Assembly (NCBI GenBank): GCA_947625755.1
Contig: CANQPJ010000003.1
Coordinates: forward strand, 1 to 64,000
From: an uncultured Lachnospiraceae bacterium
GTDB lineage: Bacteria > Bacillota > Clostridia > Lachnospirales > Lachnospiraceae
Length of the DNA: 64,000 nt
Direction: 5' to 3'
A program made the position numbers and the translations under genes. Numbering within the stretch: position 1 is the stretch's first letter; every line of letters starts with the position of its first letter. The notes under the pieces are model-generated. The model worked only from the letters and a program-made list of their open reading frames with translations. It was not told the origin of the DNA and searched no databases. This document shows positions 1 through 8,392 of the stretch, in pieces.

Positions 1-76
1 TTTAAAAAGTTGCCTGCCTTAGACAGCTTATTTAAGTGCGCCCATTTATGGTTTTCCTCTACTTTCTTTCACACTA

Positions 77-1231
77 TTATCTCCTTACATATTTTCTCAA
101 CACCGGCAGCAACTCCTGAAGTTGTTCCATACAATAGTCAATTTCTTCTTTTGTATTAAATTCACTAAAACTGAAACGTACCGTTGCGCCCAGCAAATCT
201 TTGTCTATATTCATTGCTTTCAATGTCCGGCTGACAGATGGTCTGTTCGATGAGCAGGCGCTTCCCGCCGATATATATATCCCTTTTTCCTCGAGAGCAT
301 GAAGCAGTACCTCACTTCGGATTCCTGCAACGCTGGCACTTACGATATGCGGTGCGCCTTTCACTCCCTTACGGCTGTTCACAATAACTCCTTCAGTTTC
401 TGATAATCTGTCAATGAGATAGTCTTTTAATTCCATCATATGAGAGACATTTTGTTCCAGATTGTCGTAACAGTCTTGTGCAGCCCGGGCGATACCTGCG
501 ATTCCCGGAACATTCTCCGTTCCGGAACGCATTCCATCCTGCTGTCCGCCGCCGGAGATAATTGGATTTATCTTTGTATTTTTTTTGATATAAATAAAGC
601 CGCTTCCTTTGGGACCATGAATTTTATGTCCACTCACCGTGAGTATATCAATCTTTTCCCTCTTTGGTCTGATTTCCATCTTGCCAAATGCCTGAACTGC
701 ATCCACATGGAACAATACCTTTGGATTTATTTTCTTAATATATGTTCCAATCTCCTGAATTGGCTGAATTGCTCCTACTTCATTATTTACATACATGACA
801 GAAACTAAAATGGTATCCTCACTCATTTCCTCTTTCAGCGCTGTCATGTCTACCACTCCATATCGGTCTACCGGAAGATATACAACGTTATATCCCTCTT
901 TTTCAAGATGTTTCATTGGACTTGCAACAGAGGCATGTTCTATTTTTGTAGTAATGATTTTATTTCCGCTGCGCTTATTGGCATCCGTTCCTCCGATAAT
1001 TGCCTGATTATTCCCCTCCGTTCCACCGGAAGTAAAATATATTTCTTTTTCTTCTACTTTTAAAATCTTTGCAATAATATCCTTTGCTGTTTTTATATAT
1101 TTTTCAGCCTTCACACCCACCATATGCATAGATGATGGATTCCCATAATCCTCCATCATGGTTTTTACAACAATATCCCTTACGGATTCTGTAACTTTCG
1201 TAGTGGCTGAATTATCAAAATACGCCTGCAT
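77..1231 (-). CDS. nifS: cysteine desulfurase (NifS/IscS family)
   Basis: A PLP-dependent class V aminotransferase-fold enzyme that removes sulfur from cysteine as a protein-bound persulfide, for Fe-S clusters or tRNA thiolation. The 384-aa length is normal. Visible residues are His99 in EHAS, Asp177 in HVDAVQ, the PLP lysine Lys203 in SGHKIHGPKG and the persulfide cysteine Cys326 in the loop SAGSACSSNRPS. The start follows GGAAAGGGAAAATAA. It lies 71 bp after rsmE on the same strand. An AGGAG motif overlaps its stop, as if another gene follows, but every frame to the window edge closes quickly, so no partner (often thiI) can be called here. The family is secure; the choice between NifS and IscS names is arbitrary. 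Confidence 0.93.
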   Translation of the reverse strand: MQAYFDNSATTKVTESVRDIVVKTMMEDYGNPSSMHMVGVKAEKYIKTAKDIIAKILKVEEKEIYFTSGGTEGNNQAIIGGTDANKRSGNKIITTKIEHASVASPMKHLEKEGYNVVYLPVDRYGVVDMTALKEEMSEDTILVSVMYVNNEVGAIQPIQEIGTYIKKINPKVLFHVDAVQAFGKMEIRPKREKIDILTVSGHKIHGPKGSGFIYIKKNTKINPIISGGGQQDGMRSGTENVPGIAGIARAAQDCYDNLEQNVSHMMELKDYLIDRLSETEGVIVNSRKGVKGAPHIVSASVAGIRSEVLLHALEEKGIYISAGSACSSNRPSVSRTLKAMNIDKDLLGATVRFSFSEFNTKEEIDYCMEQLQELLPVLRKYVRR

Positions 1232-1302
1232 TTATTTTCCCTTTCCAAACACTTTAAATGAACTTAACTGTACTTTACCTGCAACTATATTATTTATGCT
1301 CA

Positions 1303-2040
1303 TTATTCTTCCATAAGATACATAAGAACGGACATAACTGCCATGCCTGCTGTTTCTGTTCTTAAAATCCGTTTTCCCAGCGTTACCTCGCGGGCTTTAA
1401 TGTTTTTTGCCAGCTCTACCTCTTCCTTTGTAAATCCGCCCTCCGAGCCAATCAATACGCCAACACGCATTCCCGGTGTAATTTCAGAAAATATACGGCG
1501 TGTTTTTTCCATATCGTCTGCTTCTTCATATGGCATGATAATCATATCCATATTTTTTGCCATATCAAGCGCCTGTTCATAAGTTACCGGCATGTTTACC
1601 TGTGGAATAATTCCACGTTTTGACTGCTTTGCCGCATTTTCCGCAATGGCATTCCAGCGTTTTGTTTTTGCTGATGCTTTCTTTGCATCCAGTTTTACTA
1701 CACATCGCTTTGTTGACATTGGAACAATCTCATAGGCGCCCAATTCAACCATCTTTTGAATCACAGTGTCCATCTTATCACCTTTTGGCAATGCCTGAAA
1801 CAATGTGACCTGAATAGGAAGTTCTCTGGCTTGTCCATTCACATCCTGAATATTTACAATCACCTGATGATTGTTAAGGTTATCAATGATACAAACATAT
1901 TCCCTGTCACTGCCGTCACTGACCAGAATCGTGTCTCCTGTTTTCATACGAAGAACATTTTTTATATGATTGACATCTCCGCCTGTTATAACAATCGACG
2001 TTTCGCCAATCTGTTCAGGTTTAACAAAAAATCTATACAT
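1303..2040 (-). CDS. rsmE: 16S rRNA m3U1498 methyltransferase RsmE
   Basis: A SPOUT-class methyltransferase that methylates N3 of U1498 in 16S rRNA using S-adenosylmethionine. The 245-aa protein has an N-terminal PUA-like RNA-binding region (about 1-70) and a C-terminal knotted SAM-binding domain with the signatures IGSEGGFTKEEVELAK and LGKRILRTETAGMAVMS. Its start codon lies inside the end of prmA (8-bp overlap), which indicates translational coupling. The prmA-rsmE pair is a common Firmicutes arrangement of two translation-machinery methyltransferases. Confidence 0.95.
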   Translation of the reverse strand: MYRFFVKPEQIGETSIVITGGDVNHIKNVLRMKTGDTILVSDGSDREYVCIIDNLNNHQVIVNIQDVNGQARELPIQVTLFQALPKGDKMDTVIQKMVELGAYEIVPMSTKRCVVKLDAKKASAKTKRWNAIAENAAKQSKRGIIPQVNMPVTYEQALDMAKNMDMIIMPYEEADDMEKTRRIFSEITPGMRVGVLIGSEGGFTKEEVELAKNIKAREVTLGKRILRTETAGMAVMSVLMYLMEE

Positions 2041-3004
2041 CTTTTTTCTCCGCTATTATACTGCGCCAATCGCCCTGTTTTACTATATCTATAAGATTCA
2101 TTTTTGTATTGTTTTCTATTGCTTCTTTTACTTCATCCTCTTTCATATAGATAATGCCTGATGAAATAAACACCCCGCCCGGTTTTAAAAACCGGTCTAC
2201 TATTCCTGCAATAGGAATAATCACATCTGCCAAAATATTTGCCACAACAATATCATACGGTCTGCCTGCAAATTTTTTTTGAAGATTTTTATCTTCCAAA
2301 ACATTTCCTTCCATAATCTCCACATCATTCATGGAAATATGATTGACCGCAAAATTTTCCTGCGCCGCCCGGATGGCTGCCGGGTCAATATCCGTCATAG
2401 ACACTGCCGCCGCGCCAAGTTTTTTTGCCACAATAGATAAAATTCCACTGCCGCAGCCTAAATCCAGCACCTTATCGCCGGTTTTGACATATCGGATTAA
2501 CTGCTTCATACAAAGCTGGGTGGTATCATGTTTTCCCGTTCCAAAAGCAGTACCCGGATCAATTTCTATCATTTCCATGTTCTTATGGGTATCATCCAAT
2601 GTTTCCCATGTGGGTTTGATAAAAAATTTTCCCACGGTAAACGATTTAAAATATTTCTTCCAGTTATCTACCCAGTCCGTATCTTCCGTGGCGCTTTTTT
2701 CAATGCTTCCCTCGCCGACAGGAATAAATGAGTTTGCTTCTTTTAATCTTTCACGCAGACGATTTAACAGGGCTTCGTCATTTTCATCTTGAGAATTTTC
2801 TTCCGTATAGAAACTGATATATGCAGTTCCATCATCTTCGGGCAAATCTGCTAAATAGTCAATAAACTGTTTTTCTTTTTCTTCCTGCGTAATCTGTACA
2901 TTATCTTCTATCTGGATTCCGGTAATGCCCAGTTCCATTAAAACACCACTGACAAAATCCTCTGCCTGTGTTGTGGTTTTTAACCTGTATTTATTCCACC
3001 TCAT
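2033..3004 (-). CDS. prmA: ribosomal protein L11 methyltransferase PrmA
   Basis: A class I SAM-dependent methyltransferase that trimethylates ribosomal protein L11. The protein is 323 aa from the start chosen here. The motifs TAFGTGKHDTTQLC and DLGCGSGILSIVAKKLGA mark the SAM site, preceded by the substrate-recognition domain. An upstream in-frame start at 3109 would add 35 residues unlike the family; the ATG at 3004 (protein begins MRWNKYRLKTT) follows GGAG with good spacing and matches PrmA N termini. It overlaps rsmE. A promoter fits at 3081-3109. Confidence 0.94.
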   Translation of the reverse strand: MRWNKYRLKTTTQAEDFVSGVLMELGITGIQIEDNVQITQEEKEKQFIDYLADLPEDDGTAYISFYTEENSQDENDEALLNRLRERLKEANSFIPVGEGSIEKSATEDTDWVDNWKKYFKSFTVGKFFIKPTWETLDDTHKNMEMIEIDPGTAFGTGKHDTTQLCMKQLIRYVKTGDKVLDLGCGSGILSIVAKKLGAAAVSMTDIDPAAIRAAQENFAVNHISMNDVEIMEGNVLEDKNLQKKFAGRPYDIVVANILADVIIPIAGIVDRFLKPGGVFISSGIIYMKEDEVKEAIENNTKMNLIDIVKQGDWRSIIAEKKDV

Positions 3005-3080
3005 AAAAATCTCCGTCCTGAATCGTCTATCTGTTTTCTTTGATTCTATGTTATATACAAACAAACTCTTTAACCGAAGT

Positions 3081-3109
3081 ATCATATCATAGAAACAGAA
3101 AATACGCAA
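3081..3109 (-). promoter_or_regulatory. sigma-A-type promoter for prmA-rsmE
   Basis: On the minus strand TTGCGT and TATGAT are separated by exactly 17 bp, about 75 bp upstream of the prmA start. No other promoter-like pair is as good in this gap. Confidence 0.5.
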
Positions 3110-3117
3110 ACAAAAAG

Positions 3118-3149
3118 CAAGTGAACAAAGGACCTTCCTCGTTCACTTG
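3118..3149 (-). terminator. intrinsic terminator after the DUF4250 gene
   Basis: A perfect 9-bp stem (CAAGTGAAC / GTTCACTTG) with a 14-nt loop, followed on the minus strand by CTTTTTG. The plus-strand side also runs into TTTTT, so it may work in both directions. It begins 12 bp after the stop codon of the 59-aa gene. Confidence 0.75.
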
Positions 3150-3160
3150 TTTTTATTATT

Positions 3161-3340
3161 TTATTTAAACTGATTTGTTTCTTTATCATATTTATAACCA
3201 ATCACTGCCAGCCTGCCAACCAGCTCTTCCCTGTCTGTATCTTTTGCAGCACAAAACTCATCCAAACCTGAATAAAAATCCCGGAGATTCGTATTGACTA
3301 CGCTTAACAGCATTGCCGGGTCTTTTGGTAAATCATTCAT
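3161..3340 (-). CDS. DUF4250 family small protein
   Basis: A 59-aa protein beginning MNDLPKDPAMLLSVVNTNLR and ending GYKYDKETNQFK. The opening (LPKDPxMLLS.VN..LRD) and the ending (IGY.YD.ETNQF) match the DUF4250 family, which is frequent in Lachnospiraceae and has no known function. The ATG follows AGGAGAATTTT, an excellent ribosome binding site, and a terminator follows directly. The protein is acidic and helical with no signal peptide or membrane segment, so it is probably cytoplasmic. Confidence 0.85.
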   Translation of the reverse strand: MNDLPKDPAMLLSVVNTNLRDFYSGLDEFCAAKDTDREELVGRLAVIGYKYDKETNQFK

Positions 3341-3377
3341 AAAATTCTCCTATCCAAGTTTTCATCTTTATTCTTGC

Positions 3378-3776
3378 TTATTTATATGTTGCTCCCCAAA
3401 TCAAATATCCGATAATGACACCGACAACAATTCCTATCAGCATATATACAATACGCATAATATCCAAAGTTTTCGGTTCATCGGTACCGCCTGCGGCTTT
3501 CTTTTGTTTTCGGTTAAACCGGACAATATCAATGGCAATTACAATACTTCCTATCAACGATATAATAAATGTAAAAAAAGTAACAACCAATGCCTGTATC
3601 ATGCCAAAAACAGCCGCCATAACAGAGAGAAAAGCAATCAATGCCGATGGCACGGTAATAGCCATGGCAATCTTTCCCACCATTCCGGGAGTATATTTCT
3701 CATATCCCGTATTCATCTGGGGTTGTTTTTTTTGTCCTTTATACATATAGTTATAATTCATTTGTTTTTTACTCAT
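3378..3776 (-). CDS. hypothetical membrane protein with 3 TM segments
   Basis: A 132-aa protein from the ATG at 3776, chosen because GGAG lies upstream at normal spacing; a longer start at 3800 adds eight residues. The first 45 residues are polar and rich in Lys, Gln, Tyr and Asn (MSKKQMNYNYMYKGQKKQ). Hydrophobic segments follow at about 50-67, 68-92 and 112-130, separated by a basic loop (RFNRKQKKAAGG). The pattern resembles small DUF4190-like membrane proteins, but the family was not recognised with certainty. It sits alone between the DUF4250 gene and a transporter. Confidence 0.7.
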   Translation of the reverse strand: MSKKQMNYNYMYKGQKKQPQMNTGYEKYTPGMVGKIAMAITVPSALIAFLSVMAAVFGMIQALVVTFFTFIISLIGSIVIAIDIVRFNRKQKKAAGGTDEPKTLDIMRIVYMLIGIVVGVIIGYLIWGATYK

Positions 3777-3832
3777 CACAAACTCCGCATCCAAATCCAT
3801 TTGTATTATGATTATAATTCCGGTATCTTATT

Positions 3833-4309
3833 CTAAAAAGCTACAGTAAACGCTGTCACCCCTAAAGCGCTGAGGACTCCCATAATAATTCCTGCCATAA
3901 GGACTCCTCCCATGCAGGCTATAACACTTCTTTTAAAATCCATATCTAAAAAGCTCGCAGCTAACGTTCCGGTCCATGCGCCTGTCCCAGGAAGTGGTAT
4001 TCCAACAAATAACATCAATGCAACATACAGTCCACGACCTGCTTTTGCTTTTAATTTTTCTCCGCCGCGTTCTCCTTTTTCCAAACACCATGTAAAGAAT
4101 TTTCCAATTACTTTTTTATCTGCACCCCATGTGAGCACCTTTCTTGCAAAGAAAAAGATGAATGGAACCGGAAGCATATTTCCGATAACACAGATAATGT
4201 ATGATGGTACCATCTTTAAGCCAAATATTGCCGCATATGGCAAAGCTCCTCTTAATTCTACAATAGGTATCATTGAAATTAAAAATACTATTAAATATTT
4301 TCCCAGCAT
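3833..4309 (-). CDS. small multi-drug export protein family (COG2426)
   Basis: A 158-aa integral membrane protein of the family named 'putative small multi-drug export' (COG2426). The family name implies efflux, but the substrate is unknown. Recognisable features are the N terminus LISMIPIVELRGALPYA, the basic loop LEKGERGGEKLKAKAGRG and the segment GIPLPGTGAWTGTLAA, typical of the family. The ATG at 4309 is preceded by AGAGGAAAATT; an upstream start would add 16 polar residues. It lies between a hypothetical membrane protein and a polysaccharide deacetylase on the same strand. Confidence 0.85.
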   Translation of the reverse strand: MLGKYLIVFLISMIPIVELRGALPYAAIFGLKMVPSYIICVIGNMLPVPFIFFFARKVLTWGADKKVIGKFFTWCLEKGERGGEKLKAKAGRGLYVALMLFVGIPLPGTGAWTGTLAASFLDMDFKRSVIACMGGVLMAGIIMGVLSALGVTAFTVAF

Positions 4310-4381
4310 AATTTTCCTCTTTCTGTTTTCCGTTTCACACTTCAAACAGTATAACATTGACCTGTTATTTTCACAATATTT

Positions 4382-5101
4382 TTATTGATTTTTATTAATG
4401 ACTTTTACACTGTCTATTTTGTCAATTGTGACAAATTCATATCCCCGCTTTTTTAATTCATTAATAATAATGAATGCGGCATCTACAGATGATTTAAATA
4501 TGTCATGTAGGAGAATAATATCCCCGGGTTGCGTATCTTTTATTACACGGTTTGCCACAATGGATGCATTCTGGTCTTTCCAGTCTTCCGGGTCAACACT
4601 CCATAATACAATAGACATATCCGTTTCCAGCATAAGTCTTTCGTCCCAATCCCCATATGGAGGTCTGATATATTTGGGATTTTTCCCGGTAACCTGCTTA
4701 ATACACGCATTTGTCTTTTCAATTTCTTCTTTTGCCATATTATAATTTGTTCTTTTTAAGTCAACATGAGAGTATGTATGATTTCCAACAAGATGTCCCT
4801 CTTCGCTCATTCTTTTGACAACATCTTTATTTTTTAAAATTTCCTGACCCGTTAAAAAGAACGTGGCTTTTACACCATGTTCTTTTAATCCATCTAACAG
4901 TATTTCTGTATACTTTTTACTGGGTCCATCATCAAAAGTAATCGCAACCTTTGGGTGTTCTCTCTCCTTAATATTCTGCTGTTCTGCCTCTGACAATTCG
5001 TTTTTTGACAGCTGCTCTGTCTTCTTATTTTCTAATCCTATCATATACCAGACTGTAATGTTTAAAACGATTAATAAAAATAAAATTAATTTTTTCTTCA
5101 C
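4382..5101 (-). CDS. membrane-anchored polysaccharide deacetylase (NodB/CE4)
   Basis: A CE4 metal-dependent deacetylase that probably removes acetyl groups from peptidoglycan or another surface glycan. The 239-aa protein has an N-terminal signal anchor (KLILFLLIVLNITVWYMIGL) and the full set of NodB motifs: TFDDGPS with the catalytic and metal Asp residues, GNHTYSHVDL with the two metal His, RPPYGDWDERL, LWSVDPEDW and ILLHDI. The catalytic domain occupies about residues 48-235, so it should act outside the membrane. Substrate is inferred from the family only; PdaA/PdaB-like roles in spore cortex formation are possible but not shown. Confidence 0.92.
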   Translation of the reverse strand: MKKKLILFLLIVLNITVWYMIGLENKKTEQLSKNELSEAEQQNIKEREHPKVAITFDDGPSKKYTEILLDGLKEHGVKATFFLTGQEILKNKDVVKRMSEEGHLVGNHTYSHVDLKRTNYNMAKEEIEKTNACIKQVTGKNPKYIRPPYGDWDERLMLETDMSIVLWSVDPEDWKDQNASIVANRVIKDTQPGDIILLHDIFKSSVDAAFIIINELKKRGYEFVTIDKIDSVKVINKNQ

Positions 5102-5201
5102 GACAAATCCACATATGTTTATTATTCATCTTATGCATCGCATTTATGTTTCATTCCTAGGATAGTTTTAACCTAATACAATCTTTATGATAGGATAAAT
5201 A

Positions 5202-7271
5202 TTACCTTGCTGCTCTCATGCCATTTAATATGGCAAGCACGCACACACCAACATCTGCAAATACGGCAGCCCACATGGAAACAACGCCAAGCGCTGCCAA
5301 TGCCAGTATAATGATTTTAATTGAGATGGCAAATACAATATTTTCCTTTGCAATGGCTATCGTTTTTCTGGCAATTTTAACAGCCTTGACAATGCTCATC
5401 GGATTATCATCCATCAAAACAATATCTGCTGCTTCAATCGCCGCATCGCTGCCCATAGCTCCCATTGCAATTCCAATATCTGCTCTGGCAAGAACCGGCG
5501 CATCATTTACCCCATCTCCGACAAATGCAAGACCATTACTGGTTTCTAAAAGTTTTTCTACATGCTCTACTTTATCTGCCGGAAGCAGTTCGGAATATAC
5601 CATATCCAGTTTTAATTCCCTTGAAATTTTTTCTGATATTTTTTTTCTGTCTCCTGTAAGCATTACAATATTTTTCACTCCCAATGCTTTCAGTTCACGA
5701 ATGGCATCTTTGGAAGATTCTTTGAGTGTATCCTCAATGACAGCATATCCTAAATACTGATTATCTACAGCAATATACACTATGGTGCCGGTTGCCTCAT
5801 CATCATTTTCACAGGCAATATCAAATTCCTGCATAAGTTTTTTATTTCCTGCCAGAATAACACTTTCATCCAAAACAGCTTTGACACCTTTTCCGTGAAT
5901 TTCTTCAACCTGAATTTCTCTCTGTCTGGACTCTATTTCATAATACGTTTTGGAATCTCTTATCTTCATTTCATCCTTAATTGATTTTGCAATCGGATGA
6001 TTGGAATATATTTCTGCAATGGCTGCCGCCTTCAAAAAAACATCTTCTTCAACTTTTGCATTTATTTTACTTACCCGGAAGACACCTTGTGTCAAAGTTC
6101 CGGTTTTATCAAATACAACTGTGTCACAGTTTGCAATTAAATCCAGATAGTTGCTTCCTTTGACTAACACACCCTTGATGGATGCGGCACCAATTCCTGC
6201 AAAAAAGCTGAGTGGTATTGAAACAACCAGCGCACATGGACATGATATTACGAGAAAAGTCAGCGCTCTATAAATCCATTCATTCCATACCCCATAAAAA
6301 TCTGAAATATTCCCGCTTGAAATTCCATGAATCAGTGGAGGAATTATGGCAAGTGCAATGGCAAAACCTACAACAATCGGCGTATATATTTTAGCAAACC
6401 GGGTAATAAACTTTTCCGTTTTTGCTTTTTTGCTGCTGGCATTTTCCACTAACTCAAGAATTTTTGAAACAGTGGATTCGCCAAAACTTTTTGTAACTTT
6501 AATTGTCAATGCTCCACTGATACTGATAGAGCCGCTTACAACAGAATCTCCCGCCATCACCTCTCTTGGAAGGCTCTCACCGGTAAGGCTGGAAGTATCC
6601 AGACTCCCCTGTCCTTCTAAAATCGCTCCATCCAATGGAATTTTTTCTCCCGGTTTTACAATAATGGTATCTCCTACTTTTATTTTATTCGGGTCAACCT
6701 TCTCAATCTTTCCATTTTCTTTTAACAGATTGGCATAATCAGGTCTAATATCCATCAAATCTGCAATCGAGCTTCTCGACTTATCTACTGCATAATCCTG
6801 AAGCAGTTCTCCAACCATATAAAACAGCATGACTGCGCATGCTTCCGGATATTCTCCCACAAAGAAAGCTCCTAGGGAAGCTATGGACATTAGAAACTGT
6901 TCATCTAATGCTTTTCCCTTAAATAAATTTCTAATGGCATGGATAACAATATCTCTGGCTGTCACCAGATATATCAGCAGAAAAACTATCAGTTCTATGT
7001 TATCCATCAACTGTTCGTCAAAAGACTGAAACAATCCCGGAATATGAAATATCACAAAGGCAATGATAAAAACAGCCAGTCCTGCGATAGTCTTTCTCCG
7101 GTCAATCACTACACCATCTTCACAGCAGTCGCACCCATGAGCGTGACTATGTTCATGGTGCTCTTCGCACCCACAATGATTATCACTACAATGATCATGG
7201 TGATGACTATGACCGCCGGCGTCTAAATGGTGTTCATTTCTTCTACTATTAATCTTCTCCGATAATCTCAT
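5202..7271 (-). CDS. heavy-metal P1B-type ATPase (Zn/Cd efflux) with His/Cys-rich N terminus
   Basis: An ATP-driven exporter of divalent soft metals. From the ATG at 7271 (after GGGGAGG) it is 689 aa. Motifs: TGES at 230-233, the intramembrane metal site CPC at 344-346, the phosphorylated Asp388 in DKTGT, TGDRKK, and GDGVNDAP. In place of the usual N-terminal CxxC metal-binding domain it has a His/Cys-rich tail at residues 14-50 (HSHHHDHC, HCGCEEHHEHSHAH, CDCC). It directly follows an ArsR-family repressor; the repressor stop and the ATPase ribosome binding site nearly touch, so they form one metal-induced operon. Zn(II)/Cd(II)/Pb(II) export is the likely function. Confidence 0.95.
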   Translation of the reverse strand: MRLSEKINSRRNEHHLDAGGHSHHHDHCSDNHCGCEEHHEHSHAHGCDCCEDGVVIDRRKTIAGLAVFIIAFVIFHIPGLFQSFDEQLMDNIELIVFLLIYLVTARDIVIHAIRNLFKGKALDEQFLMSIASLGAFFVGEYPEACAVMLFYMVGELLQDYAVDKSRSSIADLMDIRPDYANLLKENGKIEKVDPNKIKVGDTIIVKPGEKIPLDGAILEGQGSLDTSSLTGESLPREVMAGDSVVSGSISISGALTIKVTKSFGESTVSKILELVENASSKKAKTEKFITRFAKIYTPIVVGFAIALAIIPPLIHGISSGNISDFYGVWNEWIYRALTFLVISCPCALVVSIPLSFFAGIGAASIKGVLVKGSNYLDLIANCDTVVFDKTGTLTQGVFRVSKINAKVEEDVFLKAAAIAEIYSNHPIAKSIKDEMKIRDSKTYYEIESRQREIQVEEIHGKGVKAVLDESVILAGNKKLMQEFDIACENDDEATGTIVYIAVDNQYLGYAVIEDTLKESSKDAIRELKALGVKNIVMLTGDRKKISEKISRELKLDMVYSELLPADKVEHVEKLLETSNGLAFVGDGVNDAPVLARADIGIAMGAMGSDAAIEAADIVLMDDNPMSIVKAVKIARKTIAIAKENIVFAISIKIIILALAALGVVSMWAAVFADVGVCVLAILNGMRAAR

Positions 7272-7291
7272 AAAATTTACCTCCCCAATCA

Positions 7292-7648
7292 TCACTCCAT
7301 AACATGCTCCAACCCACCGCTTAAAATGGACTGAATATGATCATCATCTAATGAATAATATACCGTTTTCCCCTCTTTTCTATATTTTACCAGCCGCATC
7401 TGTTTCAGTATGCGAAGCTGATGCGATACAGCCGACTGGGTAAGCCCGAGCCCCTGCCAAATATCACATACACACAGCTCTCCCCCTGAAAGTGCATACA
7501 ATATTTTTATTCTGGTAGAATCTGCAAAAACTTTAAAAAATTCTGCCAAATCACACAGGGTACCTTCATCCGGCATATGAACAGATATATTTTCTACCAC
7601 TTGATTGTGGTGATGCTCACTACCGCAATTTTGTAACTTTTCTTCCAT
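7292..7648 (-). CDS. ArsR/SmtB-family metal-sensing repressor
   Basis: A 118-aa winged-helix dimeric repressor that leaves DNA when it binds metal. The ATG at 7648 follows AGGAGG; an upstream start would add six residues. Two known sensing sites are visible. The alpha-5 site has SmtB spacing: Asp102, His104, His115, Glu118. An alpha-3/N-terminal CadC-like site is suggested by CVC at 59-61 (ELCVCD), Cys8 and His12-14. The recognition helix is in LTQSAVSHQLRILK. It is autoregulated: the operator lies just downstream of its own -10 element. It should control the ATPase behind it in response to Zn, Cd or Pb. Confidence 0.94.
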   Translation of the reverse strand: MEEKLQNCGSEHHHNQVVENISVHMPDEGTLCDLAEFFKVFADSTRIKILYALSGGELCVCDIWQGLGLTQSAVSHQLRILKQMRLVKYRKEGKTVYYSLDDDHIQSILSGGLEHVME

Positions 7649-7690
7649 CGGTATCCTCCTAATCATTATGGTTTATATTATGTTAATATA

Positions 7691-7704
7691 TGAATAAGTG
7701 TTCA
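7691..7704 (-). promoter_or_regulatory. ArsR/SmtB-type operator
   Basis: TGAA-N6-TTCA (TGAATAAGTGTTCA) within the larger near-palindrome ATATGAATAAGTGTTCATGT. This is the classic core of SmtB/CzrA/CadC operators. It begins 7 bp downstream of the -10 box, over the expected transcription start. Confidence 0.85.
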
Positions 7705-7710
7705 TGTGTT

Positions 7711-7739
7711 ATTATATTGTATTATTACCATAATGTCAA
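7711..7739 (-). promoter_or_regulatory. consensus sigma-A promoter of the metal-efflux operon
   Basis: On the minus strand a perfect TTGACA (7734-7739) and a perfect TATAAT (7711-7716) are separated by 17 bp. Such a strong promoter fits control by a repressor at the operator just downstream. Confidence 0.92.
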
Positions 7740-7810
7740 GAATTATGTCAGCATTAAAAAGGGCTGTTAAAAAGTTTTTCATGGAAATTTTTGTAAAACT
7801 GCCAAATATA

Positions 7811-8190
7811 TATGTAAAATCTTGGGAAATCCATGATGGGTTAGAATATATTACATATATTTGTTTGAAAAGCAATCAAACATATATGTAAAGCCTGAGG
7901 AAATCCATGATAGACAAAAATATTTTACATATATTTGTTGACAAACTAGTCAAATTAATATGTAAAACTTTTACAAATTCATGATGAGCAAGAATATATT
8001 ACATATATTTGTTTGAAAACCAGCCAAACATATATGTAAAGTCTTTGGAAATCCATGATAGACAAAAATATTTTACATATATTTGTTGACAAACTAGTCA
8101 AATTCATATGTAAAACTTTGGGAAAATCCATGATGCGTCAGAATATATTACATGTCTATATAAAATTATAACAAACTAATATATGTAAAT
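7811..8190. repeat. five-copy 74-bp tandem repeat array with internal dyads
   Basis: The word TATGTAAA recurs at 7811, 7885, 7959, 8033, 8107 and 8182 (spacing 74, 74, 74, 74, 75), and CATGAT at 7832, 7906, 7980, 8054 and 8129. Units alternate between two types: A has GAATATATTACATATATTTG, B has AAAATATTTTACATATATTTG followed by TTGACAAACTAGTCAA. The order is A-B-A-B-A, that is, a 148-bp higher-order repeat. Each unit holds a long imperfect inverted repeat (TTTACATATAT...ATATGTAAA). No ORF runs through it. Unlike a CRISPR array the similarity covers the whole unit and there are no unique spacers. Apart from this array and the clpB terminator, nothing was seen in the gene-free stretch 7740-8392. 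Confidence 0.93.
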
Positions 8191-8263
8191 TATAAATATG
8201 ATTTATGGTAGAGTAACAGAAAGTTTTTTCTTTATCTTTTTTGCAAAACTTTATACAAAAAGA

Positions 8264-8298
8264 CAGAACCTGCATCCGCATTGCGGATGCAGGTTCTG
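8264..8298 (-). terminator. intrinsic terminator of clpB
   Basis: A perfect 17-bp GC-rich stem (CAGAACCTGCATCCGCA and its complement) with a minimal loop, followed on the minus strand by TCTTTTTGTA. It lies 95 bp after the clpB stop. Confidence 0.9.
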
Positions 8299-8392
8299 CT
8301 AATCAAGAAGTTTTCTTATGACATAAAGCTGTCAAAGCAACTATCCTTTTACACCTTTGCCATTTTATAAAAATTTTTCCGGAAAACAACGA

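Noticed and set aside
1-76. Start of a following gene after the cysteine desulfurase
   Set aside because: AGGAG overlaps the stop codon, but GTG and ATG candidates downstream close within about ten codons, so no coding start can be supported before the edge.
440-808. Plus-strand ORF of 122 codons opposite the cysteine desulfurase
   Set aside because: It lies entirely inside a well-supported minus-strand gene, has no ribosome binding site and no protein-like pattern. The same holds for the many other antisense frames across the window.
7811-8190. CRISPR array
   Set aside because: Spacing is regular, but the whole 74-bp unit is repeated with gradual divergence. There are no unique spacers between identical repeats, and no cas genes are near.
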